Assembly (NCBI GenBank): GCA_036841525.1
Contig: DAITVZ010000019.1
Coordinates: 1 to 64,000 of the forward strand
Length of the DNA stretch: 64,000 bases
Direction of reading: 5' to 3'
Source of the DNA: JAAYEA01 sp012689325
GTDB lineage: Bacteria; Chloroflexota; Anaerolineae; JAAYEA01
Shown here: positions 24,698 through 32,583 of the stretch, piece by piece
Position numbering within the stretch: position 1 is the stretch's first letter
How the letters are laid out: each line of letters starts with the position of its first letter
Position numbers and translations under genes: made by a program
The notes under the pieces: model-generated
Databases searched by the model: none
What the model was told of the DNA's origin: nothing
Seen by the model: only the letters and a program-made list of their open reading frames with translations

Positions 24698-25018
24698 CTA
24701 TCCTTCGGCTCGCGCCACTTGCGCCAGGACGAACCCCACCGCTGCCTCCACGCGCTCCTCCGCCGCCCCGCGCAGGCGCGCCGCCTGCGCCTCGGCCTCG
24801 GCGAGGACCTTCTGCCGCTCCTCCTCGGCCTGCTGTCGCGTGGCGGCCAGCAGCCGCTCCGCCTCCGCGGCGGCCCGCTCACGCGCCTCGCGGGGGAGGG
24901 CGCGGGCCTCGGTTTCGGCCTGGCCGCGGACCTGCTTGCCCAGCTCGCCCGCCTCGTTGAGGATGGCGCGCATCTCTTGTTCGACCTCTAGCACCTGCTT
25001 GATCATGTCGCGGATCAC
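24698..25018 (-). CDS. atpH: V/A-type ATP synthase peripheral-stalk subunit (H/G type)
   Basis: 106 residues, almost entirely a charged coiled coil rich in Ala, Glu, Gln and Arg (residues 5-95). It would pair with subunit E in the peripheral stalk. The family is poorly conserved in sequence, so assignment rests on position at the head of the ATPase genes, length and coiled-coil character. It starts 3 nt after the ttuA stop. Confidence 0.85.
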   Translation of the reverse strand: MIRDMIKQVLEVEQEMRAILNEAGELGKQVRGQAETEARALPREARERAAAEAERLLAATRQQAEEERQKVLAEAEAQAARLRGAAEERVEAAVGFVLAQVARAEG

Positions 25019-25021
25019 GCG

Positions 25022-25987
25022 CTATTCCTCCATCGCGTCATCGGGCAGCGGGAGCGCGTCGGCGTCCTTGGCGGCCCACAGCCGGCAAAAGGCGCAAACG
25101 TCGGGCACGGTGGTGGGCTGCCCGCAGACCCGGCACTCGTGATATTCCGGCGGCGCGAGCTTTTCCAGCACGATGCGCCCCTCGTCCCGCGCCCGGAGAA
25201 AGTCCAGGTAGAATTGCAGCTTGCTCCCCGGCGAGCGGTCCTCCACCTGGTTCAAGAGCCCCTTGGCAAAGATGGAGGTGGCGTCCACGGCGAAGGGGCA
25301 CTCGTCCTGGATATAGTCGATCCCCCGCAGCAAGGTATACGCCGCCGACTCGCGCTCGTAGATCAAGCAGAGCGGCTTGACCTTGCGGGCCAGCTTGGGG
25401 TGGATGGAGGGGAGCACGGGGCTCTGCCGCCCCAGGTAGCCGGTCCGCCAATGCATGGTGTTCTGATAGAGCGCCGCCGCCTCGTCGTCCAGGTTGTGGC
25501 CGGTGGCCAGCACGGTATAGCCGCCCTCGTAGGCGATGCGGTTCATGGCGTGGCGCTTGATCAGCCCGCAAAGGGAGCAGGGCTTGCGGCGCCGCTGGTA
25601 CACCATCTCGGGGATGCTGCGCCCTTGCTCGGCCTTGACGTCCACCACGTGCAGGCGCAGCGCCACGCCCTCCGCCGCCCAGCGCGCCACAAAGCGGTGG
25701 ATGCACTCCAGCGAGGCGTCCGAATAGCCGCCGTGGTGGATGCCCAGGTGGATATACATGCCGTCGGCCTGGTAGCCCAGGCGCAAGAGCATGTCCCACA
25801 GCCCCAGCGAGTCCTTGCCGCCCGAGACGGCCACCAGGAGGCGGTCGTGGGGGCCAAACATGGCGAAACGCTCGATGGTCCGGGCCACCTGCGTGGGCAA
25901 CCAGTCCACGTAACAGCTCTCGCATAGCGCCAGCCGGTGCCGTCGCATATTGACGGCGGCCGGCTGCCCGCACTTGCCGCACCTCAT
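25022..25987 (-). CDS. ttuA: TtuA/Ncs6-type tRNA thiolation enzyme
   Basis: 321 residues. The PP-loop ATPase adenylates tRNA uridine and inserts sulfur using a [4Fe-4S] cluster. Seen: N-terminal zinc site (Cys3, Cys6, Cys22, Cys25), PP-loop SGGKDS at residues 55-60, cluster cysteines Cys137, Cys140 and Cys230 (CSLC, DECPF), and a C-terminal zinc site (Cys285, Cys288, Cys298, Cys301). This set matches TtuA rather than TtcA. In Thermus, TtuA receives sulfur from the ubiquitin-like TtuB; no TtuB-sized gene is adjacent here. It is the first gene of the V-ATPase operon, 3 nt before subunit H, behind a strong promoter. Confidence 0.88.
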   Translation of the reverse strand: MRCGKCGQPAAVNMRRHRLALCESCYVDWLPTQVARTIERFAMFGPHDRLLVAVSGGKDSLGLWDMLLRLGYQADGMYIHLGIHHGGYSDASLECIHRFVARWAAEGVALRLHVVDVKAEQGRSIPEMVYQRRRKPCSLCGLIKRHAMNRIAYEGGYTVLATGHNLDDEAAALYQNTMHWRTGYLGRQSPVLPSIHPKLARKVKPLCLIYERESAAYTLLRGIDYIQDECPFAVDATSIFAKGLLNQVEDRSPGSKLQFYLDFLRARDEGRIVLEKLAPPEYHECRVCGQPTTVPDVCAFCRLWAAKDADALPLPDDAMEE

Positions 25988-26025
25988 AACCTGCTCACCT
26001 TATGTTAATTCGAGTTGGTTCGCTC

Positions 26026-26054
26026 ATTATACCGCCGTTCCGGCGAACGGTCAA
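26026..26054 (-). promoter_or_regulatory. Promoter of the ttuA-V-ATPase operon
   Basis: Minus strand: TTGACC (26054-26049), 17 nt, TATAAT (26031-26026). The following 38 nt lead to AAGGTGAGCAGG and the ttuA ATG. No other convincing promoter was seen within the ATPase cluster. Confidence 0.8.
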
Positions 26055-26077
26055 GGCTGCGTGGCGCCTGCCCCCAG

Positions 26078-26105
26078 TTGACGGGGCGGCCCGTCGCGCT
26101 ATAAT
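26078..26105 (+). promoter_or_regulatory. Promoter of the GHL6-ThDP gene pair
   Basis: TTGACG (26078-26083), 16 nt, TATAAT (26100-26105), 42 nt before the ATG at 26148. It is divergent from the ttuA promoter. Confidence 0.75.
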
Positions 26106-26147
26106 GCCCTTGTCGCTGCCCGATCACCGCCTCCCGAAAGGAGTCCC

Positions 26148-28244
26148 ATGACCGTGCCCTGGTACGAGAAGCAACTGCGCATCCTGCATGCCAGCCTCGG
26201 CTTTGCGCGAAACGAGCTGCCCACCGTGGACCTGGTCGCCTTTGCCCGCGATGTCAAGGCCCAGAACTATAACGCCCAGCACGTGGAGTACAGCGTCTCC
26301 TGGGATGGGGAGAACCGCATCTTTCTCTTCCAGACCGACCAGGCCCGCGCCGTCCCTCGCGACGTGCTGAAGGAATACCTCCCCGAGGCCCACAAGCTGG
26401 GGATCAAGGTCTTTATCTATGTCAACGTCCACTGGGCCAACAAGTCCTTCATCGAGGAGCGGCCCGAGTGGGTGCAGCGCAAGGTCGATGGCGAGCCGCT
26501 CACCGGCATGTACGGCGGCAAGGGCACCGCGCCCTGCGTCAACACCAGCTACCTCCCCTGGATCGCCGGGCTGATCGAAGAGATGGGCTCCAAGTATCCC
26601 ATCGACGGCATTTTCTTGGACGGTCCCTGCTTTTACGTCGGCACCTGCTATTGCCCCGATTGCCAGCGGCTCTTTCGCGAGCGGTACGGGGTGGACATCC
26701 GCGAGGTCACCACGGAGCAGCACCCCCATTGGCCCGATTTCGTCCAGTTCCGCTACGACTCGATCACCCATTTCAACGCCGTCTGCCGCGAGGCGCTGCA
26801 CAAGCACGTCCCCGGCGCGCCGCTCTACATGAACGCCAACGGCCTGCACTCTGGCCGCTGGAACGGCCGCAGCAACCGGACGCTGATCCCCTCGCAGGAC
26901 ATCCTCGGCGCGGAGGGCGGTTTCATCTTTTACGGCAAGCCCATGGACGTCCCGCTCTGGAAGGTCTCCGGCACGGCCAAGTACCTGGAGGCCCAGGCGC
27001 GGGGCAAGCCCACGGTCATCTTTACCGCCGTCGGGCACAAGCCCTGGGAGTACCCGCTCACCGCGCCCGAGATCAAGCTGAACACCGCCGCCACCTTTGC
27101 CGCGGGCGCCAACCCCTGGCTGGGCGGCTACCAGAAGGACCTGCACGACCCCTCGCTGATCGCCGTCGCCGACGAGCTGGGCTTTTTCGCCCGGCATGAG
27201 GAAGCCCTCTCCGGCACCGCCTCCCTCGCCGAGACGGCGCTCCTGTGGTCGGAGGACACCGCCGACTATTACGGCGCGCACATGCCCGAGATCGACTTTA
27301 TCGTGGACCGCCCCCAGGCCAAGCAAGAGTTCGATTACCAGTCCTCCTTCTCCGGCGGCTACGAGGCGCTGCTGCGCACCAACACCCCCTTTGCCGTCGT
27401 GGACAATGTGGGGGTGGAGGCGGAAGGCGCGCTGCGCGGGATGCGCACGCTGCTGCTCACCGACGCGGCCTGCATGTCCGCCGCCACCGCCGCGGCGATC
27501 CGCGAGTGGGTGCGCGCGGGCGGGACGCTGGTCGCCACCGCCAATAGCTCCCTCTATGACGAGCGGGGCCGCCAGCGCGACGATTTCCTGCTGGCGGATG
27601 TCTTCGGCGCCTCCTACGTGGGGCCGCGCGGGCTATCGGGTTGGGACCAGATCCAGTTGAGCGCGGCGGCTAGGGCGCGGCACGGCCTGGCGCGGGAGGA
27701 CATCCCCTCGCCCACCTACCAGCTCCGCGTCCGGGCGCTCCCCGGCGCCGAGGTGGCGGCGCGCTATTATGAGCCCACCGAGAGCCGCTACTCCGGCAAG
27801 CCCGACGTCAGCGCCGACCCGGCCATGCTCTATCAGCGCTACGGCCAGGGGCAGTGCCTCTATATCGCCGGGAGCGCCGCGCGCCACTATTGGACCTACC
27901 GCATCGACGAGTGGCACAAGCTGCTGACCTTTGGCGCGCTGGAGAGCCCGCTGCTGCAAGTGCTGGCGCCCTCCCCCGCGGTGGAGGCGATCCTGCGCCA
28001 GCGCAAGGGCGGGAGCGACTGGGTGGTGCACCTGCTCAACTATACCGGGGGCATGGAGCGCCCGATCAAGCGGATCGTGGAGCTGGGCGACGTCGCCATC
28101 CGGCTGCGCCAGGCCAAGGACCCGGCGCGGGCCGAGGCGCTGCGCGCTGGCGTCCCTTTGCGCTGGCGCCGCGAGGGCGACTATGTCGTCCTGACCCTGC
28201 CCAAGCTGACCCACCACGAGGCCATCCATATCGTCTGGGCCTGA
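26148..28244 (+). CDS. GHL6-type putative glycoside hydrolase with beta-galactosidase trimerisation-like domain
   Basis: 698 residues, no signal peptide, so cytoplasmic. Residues 1-370 resemble the hypothetical glycosyl hydrolase 6 barrel: LVAFARDVKAQNYNAQHVEY, VFIYVNVHWANKSF, and YPIDGIFLDGPCFYVGTCYC with acidic residues that could be catalytic. Residues about 370-540 resemble the GH42 trimerisation fold (glutamine-amidotransferase-like: ALLWSEDTADYYG, LRGMRTLLLTDAACMSAATA). A beta-sandwich tail follows. No activity is proven for this family. AAAGGAG precedes the ATG. It forms a pair with the ThDP enzyme 19 nt downstream. Confidence 0.75.
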   Translation: MTVPWYEKQLRILHASLGFARNELPTVDLVAFARDVKAQNYNAQHVEYSVSWDGENRIFLFQTDQARAVPRDVLKEYLPEAHKLGIKVFIYVNVHWANKSFIEERPEWVQRKVDGEPLTGMYGGKGTAPCVNTSYLPWIAGLIEEMGSKYPIDGIFLDGPCFYVGTCYCPDCQRLFRERYGVDIREVTTEQHPHWPDFVQFRYDSITHFNAVCREALHKHVPGAPLYMNANGLHSGRWNGRSNRTLIPSQDILGAEGGFIFYGKPMDVPLWKVSGTAKYLEAQARGKPTVIFTAVGHKPWEYPLTAPEIKLNTAATFAAGANPWLGGYQKDLHDPSLIAVADELGFFARHEEALSGTASLAETALLWSEDTADYYGAHMPEIDFIVDRPQAKQEFDYQSSFSGGYEALLRTNTPFAVVDNVGVEAEGALRGMRTLLLTDAACMSAATAAAIREWVRAGGTLVATANSSLYDERGRQRDDFLLADVFGASYVGPRGLSGWDQIQLSAAARARHGLAREDIPSPTYQLRVRALPGAEVAARYYEPTESRYSGKPDVSADPAMLYQRYGQGQCLYIAGSAARHYWTYRIDEWHKLLTFGALESPLLQVLAPSPAVEAILRQRKGGSDWVVHLLNYTGGMERPIKRIVELGDVAIRLRQAKDPARAEALRAGVPLRWRREGDYVVLTLPKLTHHEAIHIVWA

Positions 28245-28263
28245 GCCCGAGAAAGGAACCAAC

Positions 28264-29886
28264 ATGACGGGAGCTGATGTGCTGGTCAAGGTCCTGCAAG
28301 AGCAGGGCGTGACCTTTGTCGCCACGCTGTGTGGCAACGGCCTGGACCCCTTCTTTATCGCCTGCCGCCGCGCGGGGCTGCGCCTGGTGGACACCCGCAA
28401 CGAGCAGGCCGCCGCCTACCTGGCCGACGCCTACGCTCGGCTGACGGGCAAGCTCGGCGTCTGCGCGGTGAGCAGCGGCATCGCCCACGTGAACGGGCTG
28501 GCGGGCGTGCTCAACGCCTATTACGACGGCGCGCCGATGCTCCTCATCACCGGCGAGTCGGCCTCGCCCGCCCACGGCGGCCGCGGCAAGTTCCAGGAGC
28601 TGGACCAGGTGGCCCTGGCCGCGCCCATCTGCAAGGTCGCCAAGCGGCTGAGCGACCCCCGCGCGCTGGCCTTCGAGGTCCGCGAGGCGCTGGCCATCGC
28701 CCAGTCGGGCCGCCCCGGGCCGGTGCATCTCACCATCCCCATGGACGTCTTGCAGGCCGAGGCGGAGGACCTGGCCGTGCAGCGCCCGGCGCTCCCCTAC
28801 CTGCGCCCCGCCGGCGACCCGGCGCTGGTGCGCAAGGCGGTGGATTGGATCGCCAAGGCCACCCAGCCGGTGCTGGCGGTGGGCAGCGGCGCCTTCTACA
28901 GCCAGGCGGGCGACGCGCTGGAGCGCTTTATGAAGCTGACCGACATCCCCACCGTGACGCCCATCTGGGACCGCGGCGCGATCCGGCGCGGCGCGCCCCA
29001 GTTCCTGGGCGTCATCGGCGCGGCCAGCGGCGGCCCCGACCTCCTCTCCGATTGCGACCTGCTGGTTATCGTCGGCGCGCGGACGGATTATCGCCTGGGC
29101 TATGCCTTGCCGCCGGCGCTCAACCCCGAGGCGCGGGTGATCCGTGTGGATATCGACGCCGCCGAGCTGGCGCTGGGGACCGAGCCGCACCTGGCCATCC
29201 TGGGCGACCCGGCGCTGGTGCTGCGGGCCTGGTCGGACGAGTGGCAGGCGCGCAAGAACCCGCCGCATAGCCGCTGGCTGGCCGCCGCTCGCCAGCGCGA
29301 CGCCGCCTTTCGCGCCCGCTGGACGGACGTCCCCGCCGCGCCGCCCATGACCGGCCAGCATGTGGTGGAGGCGCTGCGCCCCTTCCTCACCGAGGACACC
29401 ATCTTTTTGGTGGATGGCGGCAATATCGGACAGTGGGCGCACATGCGCCTGGCCGATGGCTACCCGGCCACCTGGCTGACCTGCGGCGCCAGCGCCGTGG
29501 TGGGCTGGGGGCTGGGCGGGGCCATGGCGGCCAAGCTGGCCTATCCCGACCGCCCGGTGATCCTCCTCTCCGGCGACGGCTCCATCACCTTCACCATCGC
29601 CGAGTTCGAGTGCGCGACGCGCCAGGGGCTCCCCTTCGTCGCCGTGCTGGCCGACGACCAGGCGTGGGGCATCGTCGTCTGCGGGCAGCAGTCGCGGTAT
29701 GAGTGCACCATGGCCAGTTGCACCGGCGCCATCCGCTACGACCATTTGGCGGAGAGCATGGGCGCGCTGGGCATCCGCGCCGAGACCGTGGACCAGATCG
29801 GCCCGGCCATCGCGCGCGGGCTGGCCGAGTCCCGCCCGACGCTGGTGCATGTGCCCATCGCCACCGCCGCCCCGTTCGACGCATAG
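28264..29886 (+). CDS. Thiamine-diphosphate enzyme, acetolactate synthase-like
   Basis: 540 residues in the three-domain order Pyr, central, PP. The cofactor-activating Glu is residue 47 in DTRNEQAAAYLADAYAR. The metal/ThDP motif is GDGSITFTIAEFECATRQG near residue 438, but it ends VLADDQAWG where relatives have NN, a conservative change in the metal ligand position. FAD is not essential in all members. Substrates in the family include pyruvate, oxalyl-CoA, glyoxylate and benzoylformate; none can be chosen here. It is paired with the GHL6 gene, so a role in degrading a sugar-derived 2-keto acid is possible. Confidence 0.82.
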   Translation: MTGADVLVKVLQEQGVTFVATLCGNGLDPFFIACRRAGLRLVDTRNEQAAAYLADAYARLTGKLGVCAVSSGIAHVNGLAGVLNAYYDGAPMLLITGESASPAHGGRGKFQELDQVALAAPICKVAKRLSDPRALAFEVREALAIAQSGRPGPVHLTIPMDVLQAEAEDLAVQRPALPYLRPAGDPALVRKAVDWIAKATQPVLAVGSGAFYSQAGDALERFMKLTDIPTVTPIWDRGAIRRGAPQFLGVIGAASGGPDLLSDCDLLVIVGARTDYRLGYALPPALNPEARVIRVDIDAAELALGTEPHLAILGDPALVLRAWSDEWQARKNPPHSRWLAAARQRDAAFRARWTDVPAAPPMTGQHVVEALRPFLTEDTIFLVDGGNIGQWAHMRLADGYPATWLTCGASAVVGWGLGGAMAAKLAYPDRPVILLSGDGSITFTIAEFECATRQGLPFVAVLADDQAWGIVVCGQQSRYECTMASCTGAIRYDHLAESMGALGIRAETVDQIGPAIARGLAESRPTLVHVPIATAAPFDA

Positions 29887-29899
29887 GACCATTGTGCCA

Positions 29900-29927
29900 T
29901 TCCGCTCCCGCGGGGGCGCGTTATACT
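29900..29927 (+). promoter_or_regulatory. Possible promoter of the histidine kinase gene
   Basis: TATACT at 29922-29927 is a good -10. The best-spaced -35 (TTCCGC, 29900-29905) is weak, so the promoter may need an activator. Confidence 0.4.
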
Positions 29928-29993
29928 GGGAGGTGAGCCAGGCGGCCGCGCTGGCCCTGGCTCATCCTGTCCAGGTTGTGTGGATCAGAGCTG

Positions 29994-31292
29994 ATGGCAT
30001 CGAAACATGATGGATTGACCGATCCTAGACACGAGCAACGGTTCCGCCTCCTCACCGTCGCCGGCGTGGTGGCCGGGGGGGCGTTGGCTTCCTTTCTCCT
30101 GGACCGCGTCGAGGTCCTGTGGGCGGTGCTGCTCATCGCCGCCATCGAGCTGGCCATGCTGGGGGTGGTGGCCACCTGGTCTCGCTGGGGCCGCCACCTC
30201 TTTGTGATGGATAGCTTTGCCCTGGCGGCGGACGTGCTGGCCATCACGCTGGGGCTGCACTTTTTGGGCGGCGTCGAGTTCCCCTTCGACTGGATCTATG
30301 CCGTCTACCTCTCCGCCGTCTCGATCTCGCGGGGCCCGCGCACCGGCCTCATCCTGGCCCAGTGGAGCATCCTCTGCTATGGCACCCTGATCTGGGCCGA
30401 ATACCAGGGCCTTTGGCCGCACATGGCCCTGTTGCCCGTCTTTGCCCGCTCGCCCCTCTATAGCGACCCCGACTATATCCTGACCAAGCTCTTCTCCAAC
30501 GCCGTCATGTTCAACGTCGGCGCGCTGACCGCGGCGTTCTTCGCCGGCGCCATCCGCTCCAAGGTGGAGGAGCGGACCCGCGAGCTGCAACAGGCGCAGG
30601 TCCAGCTCTCCCAGTCGCAGCGGCTGGCGACGCTGGGGCAGATGGCGGCGAGCCTCGCCCACGGCCTGGCCAGCCCCATCACCGGCATCAAAGGCTCCGC
30701 CGAGCTGCTCATGGAGGAGCTGCCCGAGGCGCACCCCGGCCAGCGCCGCCTGGAGCAGATCCTGCACTGGGCCGACCACCTGGCCAGCATCCTGGACCGG
30801 CTGCGCAACCTGGGCCGCCCGACCAAAGAGGAGCGCGTCCCCGTGGAGATCAACGGCGTGGTGGGCGAGGTGCTGGACCTGGCCGCCAAGCTGCTGGGCC
30901 AGCGCGACATCGAGGTGCGCCGCGTCCTGGCGCCCGACCTGCCGCTGGTGCTGGGGTCGGCGCGGCTGCTGGAAGAGATGTTCATGAACCTGGTGATGAA
31001 CGCCAAGGACGCCATGCCCAACGGCGGCAAGCTGACCGTCACCACCCGGCGGGGCGATGGTCCGCATGGCGAGAGCGTCCTGGTGGACCTGCAAGACACG
31101 GGGGTGGGGATGAGCCCCGAGGTCAAGAAGCGCATCTTTGAGGCGTTCTTTACCACCAAAGGCGAGCGCGGCTCCGGGCTGGGGCTCAACATCTGCCGCC
31201 AGATCGTGGTGGACCACGGCGGCCAGTTGACCGTGGAGAGCGAGTTGGGCGCGGGCAGCACCTTTACCGTGCGCCTGCCGGCGGCGCGCTGA
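29994..31292 (+). CDS. Membrane sensor histidine kinase with variant H-box
   Basis: 432 residues. About six hydrophobic helices between residues 18 and 195 form the sensor, followed by a coiled-coil linker (RTRELQQAQVQLSQSQRLA). The dimerisation box has His223 in SLAHGLASPITGIKG. The usual Glu after His is Gly and the usual Asn before Pro is Ser. The HATPase domain is intact: N box NLVMNAKDAMP, G1 DLQDTGVGM, F box and G2 GSGLGLNICRQI. No response regulator is adjacent. The ATG at 29994 has only a weak ribosome binding site; a TTG at 29976 is an alternative. The stop codon lies at the border of a 7-bp tandem repeat. Confidence 0.85.
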   Translation: MASKHDGLTDPRHEQRFRLLTVAGVVAGGALASFLLDRVEVLWAVLLIAAIELAMLGVVATWSRWGRHLFVMDSFALAADVLAITLGLHFLGGVEFPFDWIYAVYLSAVSISRGPRTGLILAQWSILCYGTLIWAEYQGLWPHMALLPVFARSPLYSDPDYILTKLFSNAVMFNVGALTAAFFAGAIRSKVEERTRELQQAQVQLSQSQRLATLGQMAASLAHGLASPITGIKGSAELLMEELPEAHPGQRRLEQILHWADHLASILDRLRNLGRPTKEERVPVEINGVVGEVLDLAAKLLGQRDIEVRRVLAPDLPLVLGSARLLEEMFMNLVMNAKDAMPNGGKLTVTTRRGDGPHGESVLVDLQDTGVGMSPEVKKRIFEAFFTTKGERGSGLGLNICRQIVVDHGGQLTVESELGAGSTFTVRLPAAR

Positions 31293-31396
31293 TCGCAGAT
31301 CGCGTATCGCAGATCGCGGATCGCAGATCGCGGATCGCAGATCGCAGATCGCTGATCGCAAATCGCAGATCACGTATCGCGTATCGCAAATCGCGG
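31292..31396. repeat. Tandem array of 15 seven-base units ATCGCRN
   Basis: 105 bp = 15 x 7, units such as ATCGCAG, ATCGCGT, ATCGCGG. The array begins at the last base of the kinase stop codon. Degenerate copies continue to about 31445 (GCGATAGGCGATTAGCC...), up to the end of the convergent gene at 31447. A further short block is at 32563-32583. Confidence 0.9.
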
Positions 31397-31446
31397 GGCC
31401 AGAGTTGTCCGTCTCCTGCGATAGGCGATTAGCCATAAGCGATTTG

Positions 31447-32490
31447 CTATATGCGCCCTACCACCGGCCCCGCCGGCGTGTCGCGCACCTGCCAGCCCAG
31501 CGCGGCGATCCGCCCGCGGAGCGCGTCGGCGGCGGCCCAATCGCGCCGCTGGCGGGCGGCCTCTCGCTCGGCTACCAGCGCGGTCACCTCGGCGGTCACC
31601 CCGGCGGGCGCCTCCGGCGACGCCTCTGGCGTCGCTTGCGCCCGCGCCCAGACCTCGGCCGGAAGCCCCTCCGGCCCCGCCGGCAAGCGGAACGCCCCGA
31701 GCTCCTCGCAGGAAAAGCGCGCGCCGTCCTCGTGCCGGATCTCCTCGCCGCCCTCGCGCGCGATGGTGACGCCGCCCGCGCCCATCACCCAGCAGCGCCC
31801 CTCGGCCACCTCCACCAGGAGCGCCGTGTGCTCGTCGATGCCCACCACCGTCTGCCCGGCGGGCAAGAGCGCCGCCAGCTCGCCAAAGCGGGAGCGGCCC
31901 ATGAAGCAATGGCTGGTATCCAGCTCGTCGCCGCCGTCGTGGTTGTTCCAGTGGGGGACCAGCACCAGCGACAGGCCATAGGCGCCCCAAAAATCCAGCC
32001 CCGGCTGCCAGTGCAGCGCTTCGCCCACCTTGTAGATCTCGTACACCGGCAGCGCCCAGGCGCTCAGCGCGATGGTGGCGGCGCTGGCGAGCGCGAGCGC
32101 CGCGCCCAGGCGGTGCCGCGCTACCAACGCCTGCCAGGCCAGGCTGTCTCGCAACTGGCGCACGGCATAGGTGGGGCTGCCCGGTCCCATAAAGAGCAGG
32201 TTGCTGCCCCAGAGCGGCGCGATGACCGCGGGGTCGTCGGGGCTAAAGGGCGTGCCCCGCTTGCGGGCGGGGACCAGGGTCACTTGCGGGTTATGGTTGC
32301 GCAGGTGCTGCTCCAGGTACTCGGCGATCCTACCGGCCACCCGCGGCGAGTTCAGCTCGAACCCGGCGGGCGTCTCCAGCACGGCCACGCGCACCGGCGC
32401 GTCGAGCTGGCGCATCACCGCGTCATAGACGCGCTGGGCCCCCGGCGCGATCTCGCCGGAGCCGAACATGGCCACCCACCCAGGCCGCAT
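31447..32490 (-). CDS. Peptidase S51/cyanophycinase-like protein with a CysRS-like C-terminal helix pair
   Basis: 347 residues. The N-terminal 230 residues resemble S51 peptidases/class I glutamine-amidotransferase-like proteins: VAMFGSGEIAPGAQRVYD, LLFMGPGSPTYAVRQL, then LALASAATIAL where S51 enzymes have G-S-SAGA, and WNNHDGGDELDTSHCFMG. The nucleophile Ser seems kept but its context differs, so activity is uncertain. After an Ala/Pro linker, residues about 300-347 (LVAEREAARQRRDWAAADAL, then GWQVRDTPAGPVV) resemble the C-terminal domain of cysteinyl-tRNA synthetase. GGGAGG precedes the ATG. Seven-base repeats flank the gene on both sides. Confidence 0.65.
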   Translation of the reverse strand: MRPGWVAMFGSGEIAPGAQRVYDAVMRQLDAPVRVAVLETPAGFELNSPRVAGRIAEYLEQHLRNHNPQVTLVPARKRGTPFSPDDPAVIAPLWGSNLLFMGPGSPTYAVRQLRDSLAWQALVARHRLGAALALASAATIALSAWALPVYEIYKVGEALHWQPGLDFWGAYGLSLVLVPHWNNHDGGDELDTSHCFMGRSRFGELAALLPAGQTVVGIDEHTALLVEVAEGRCWVMGAGGVTIAREGGEEIRHEDGARFSCEELGAFRLPAGPEGLPAEVWARAQATPEASPEAPAGVTAEVTALVAEREAARQRRDWAAADALRGRIAALGWQVRDTPAGPVVGRI

Positions 32491-32562
32491 GCCGATCCTC
32501 CCTCAACCGCTCCTATCCCCGACCTCTGGCGACAAATCGCCCACCGTGAACTCGGCCCTCTC

Positions 32563-32583
32563 CTGCGATCCGCGATCAGCGAT
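32563..32583. repeat. Short block of the 7-bp ATCGCNG repeat
   Basis: On the minus strand three units (ATCGCTG, ATCGCGG, ATCGCAG) overlap and follow the stop codon of the glycosyltransferase gene, mirroring the larger array at 31292. The rest of the 85-bp gap to 32491 shows nothing further. Confidence 0.75.

Noticed and set aside
31292..31396. CRISPR array
   Set aside because: The unit is only 7 bp with no spacers of 30-40 bp and no cas genes nearby, so it is a simple tandem repeat.
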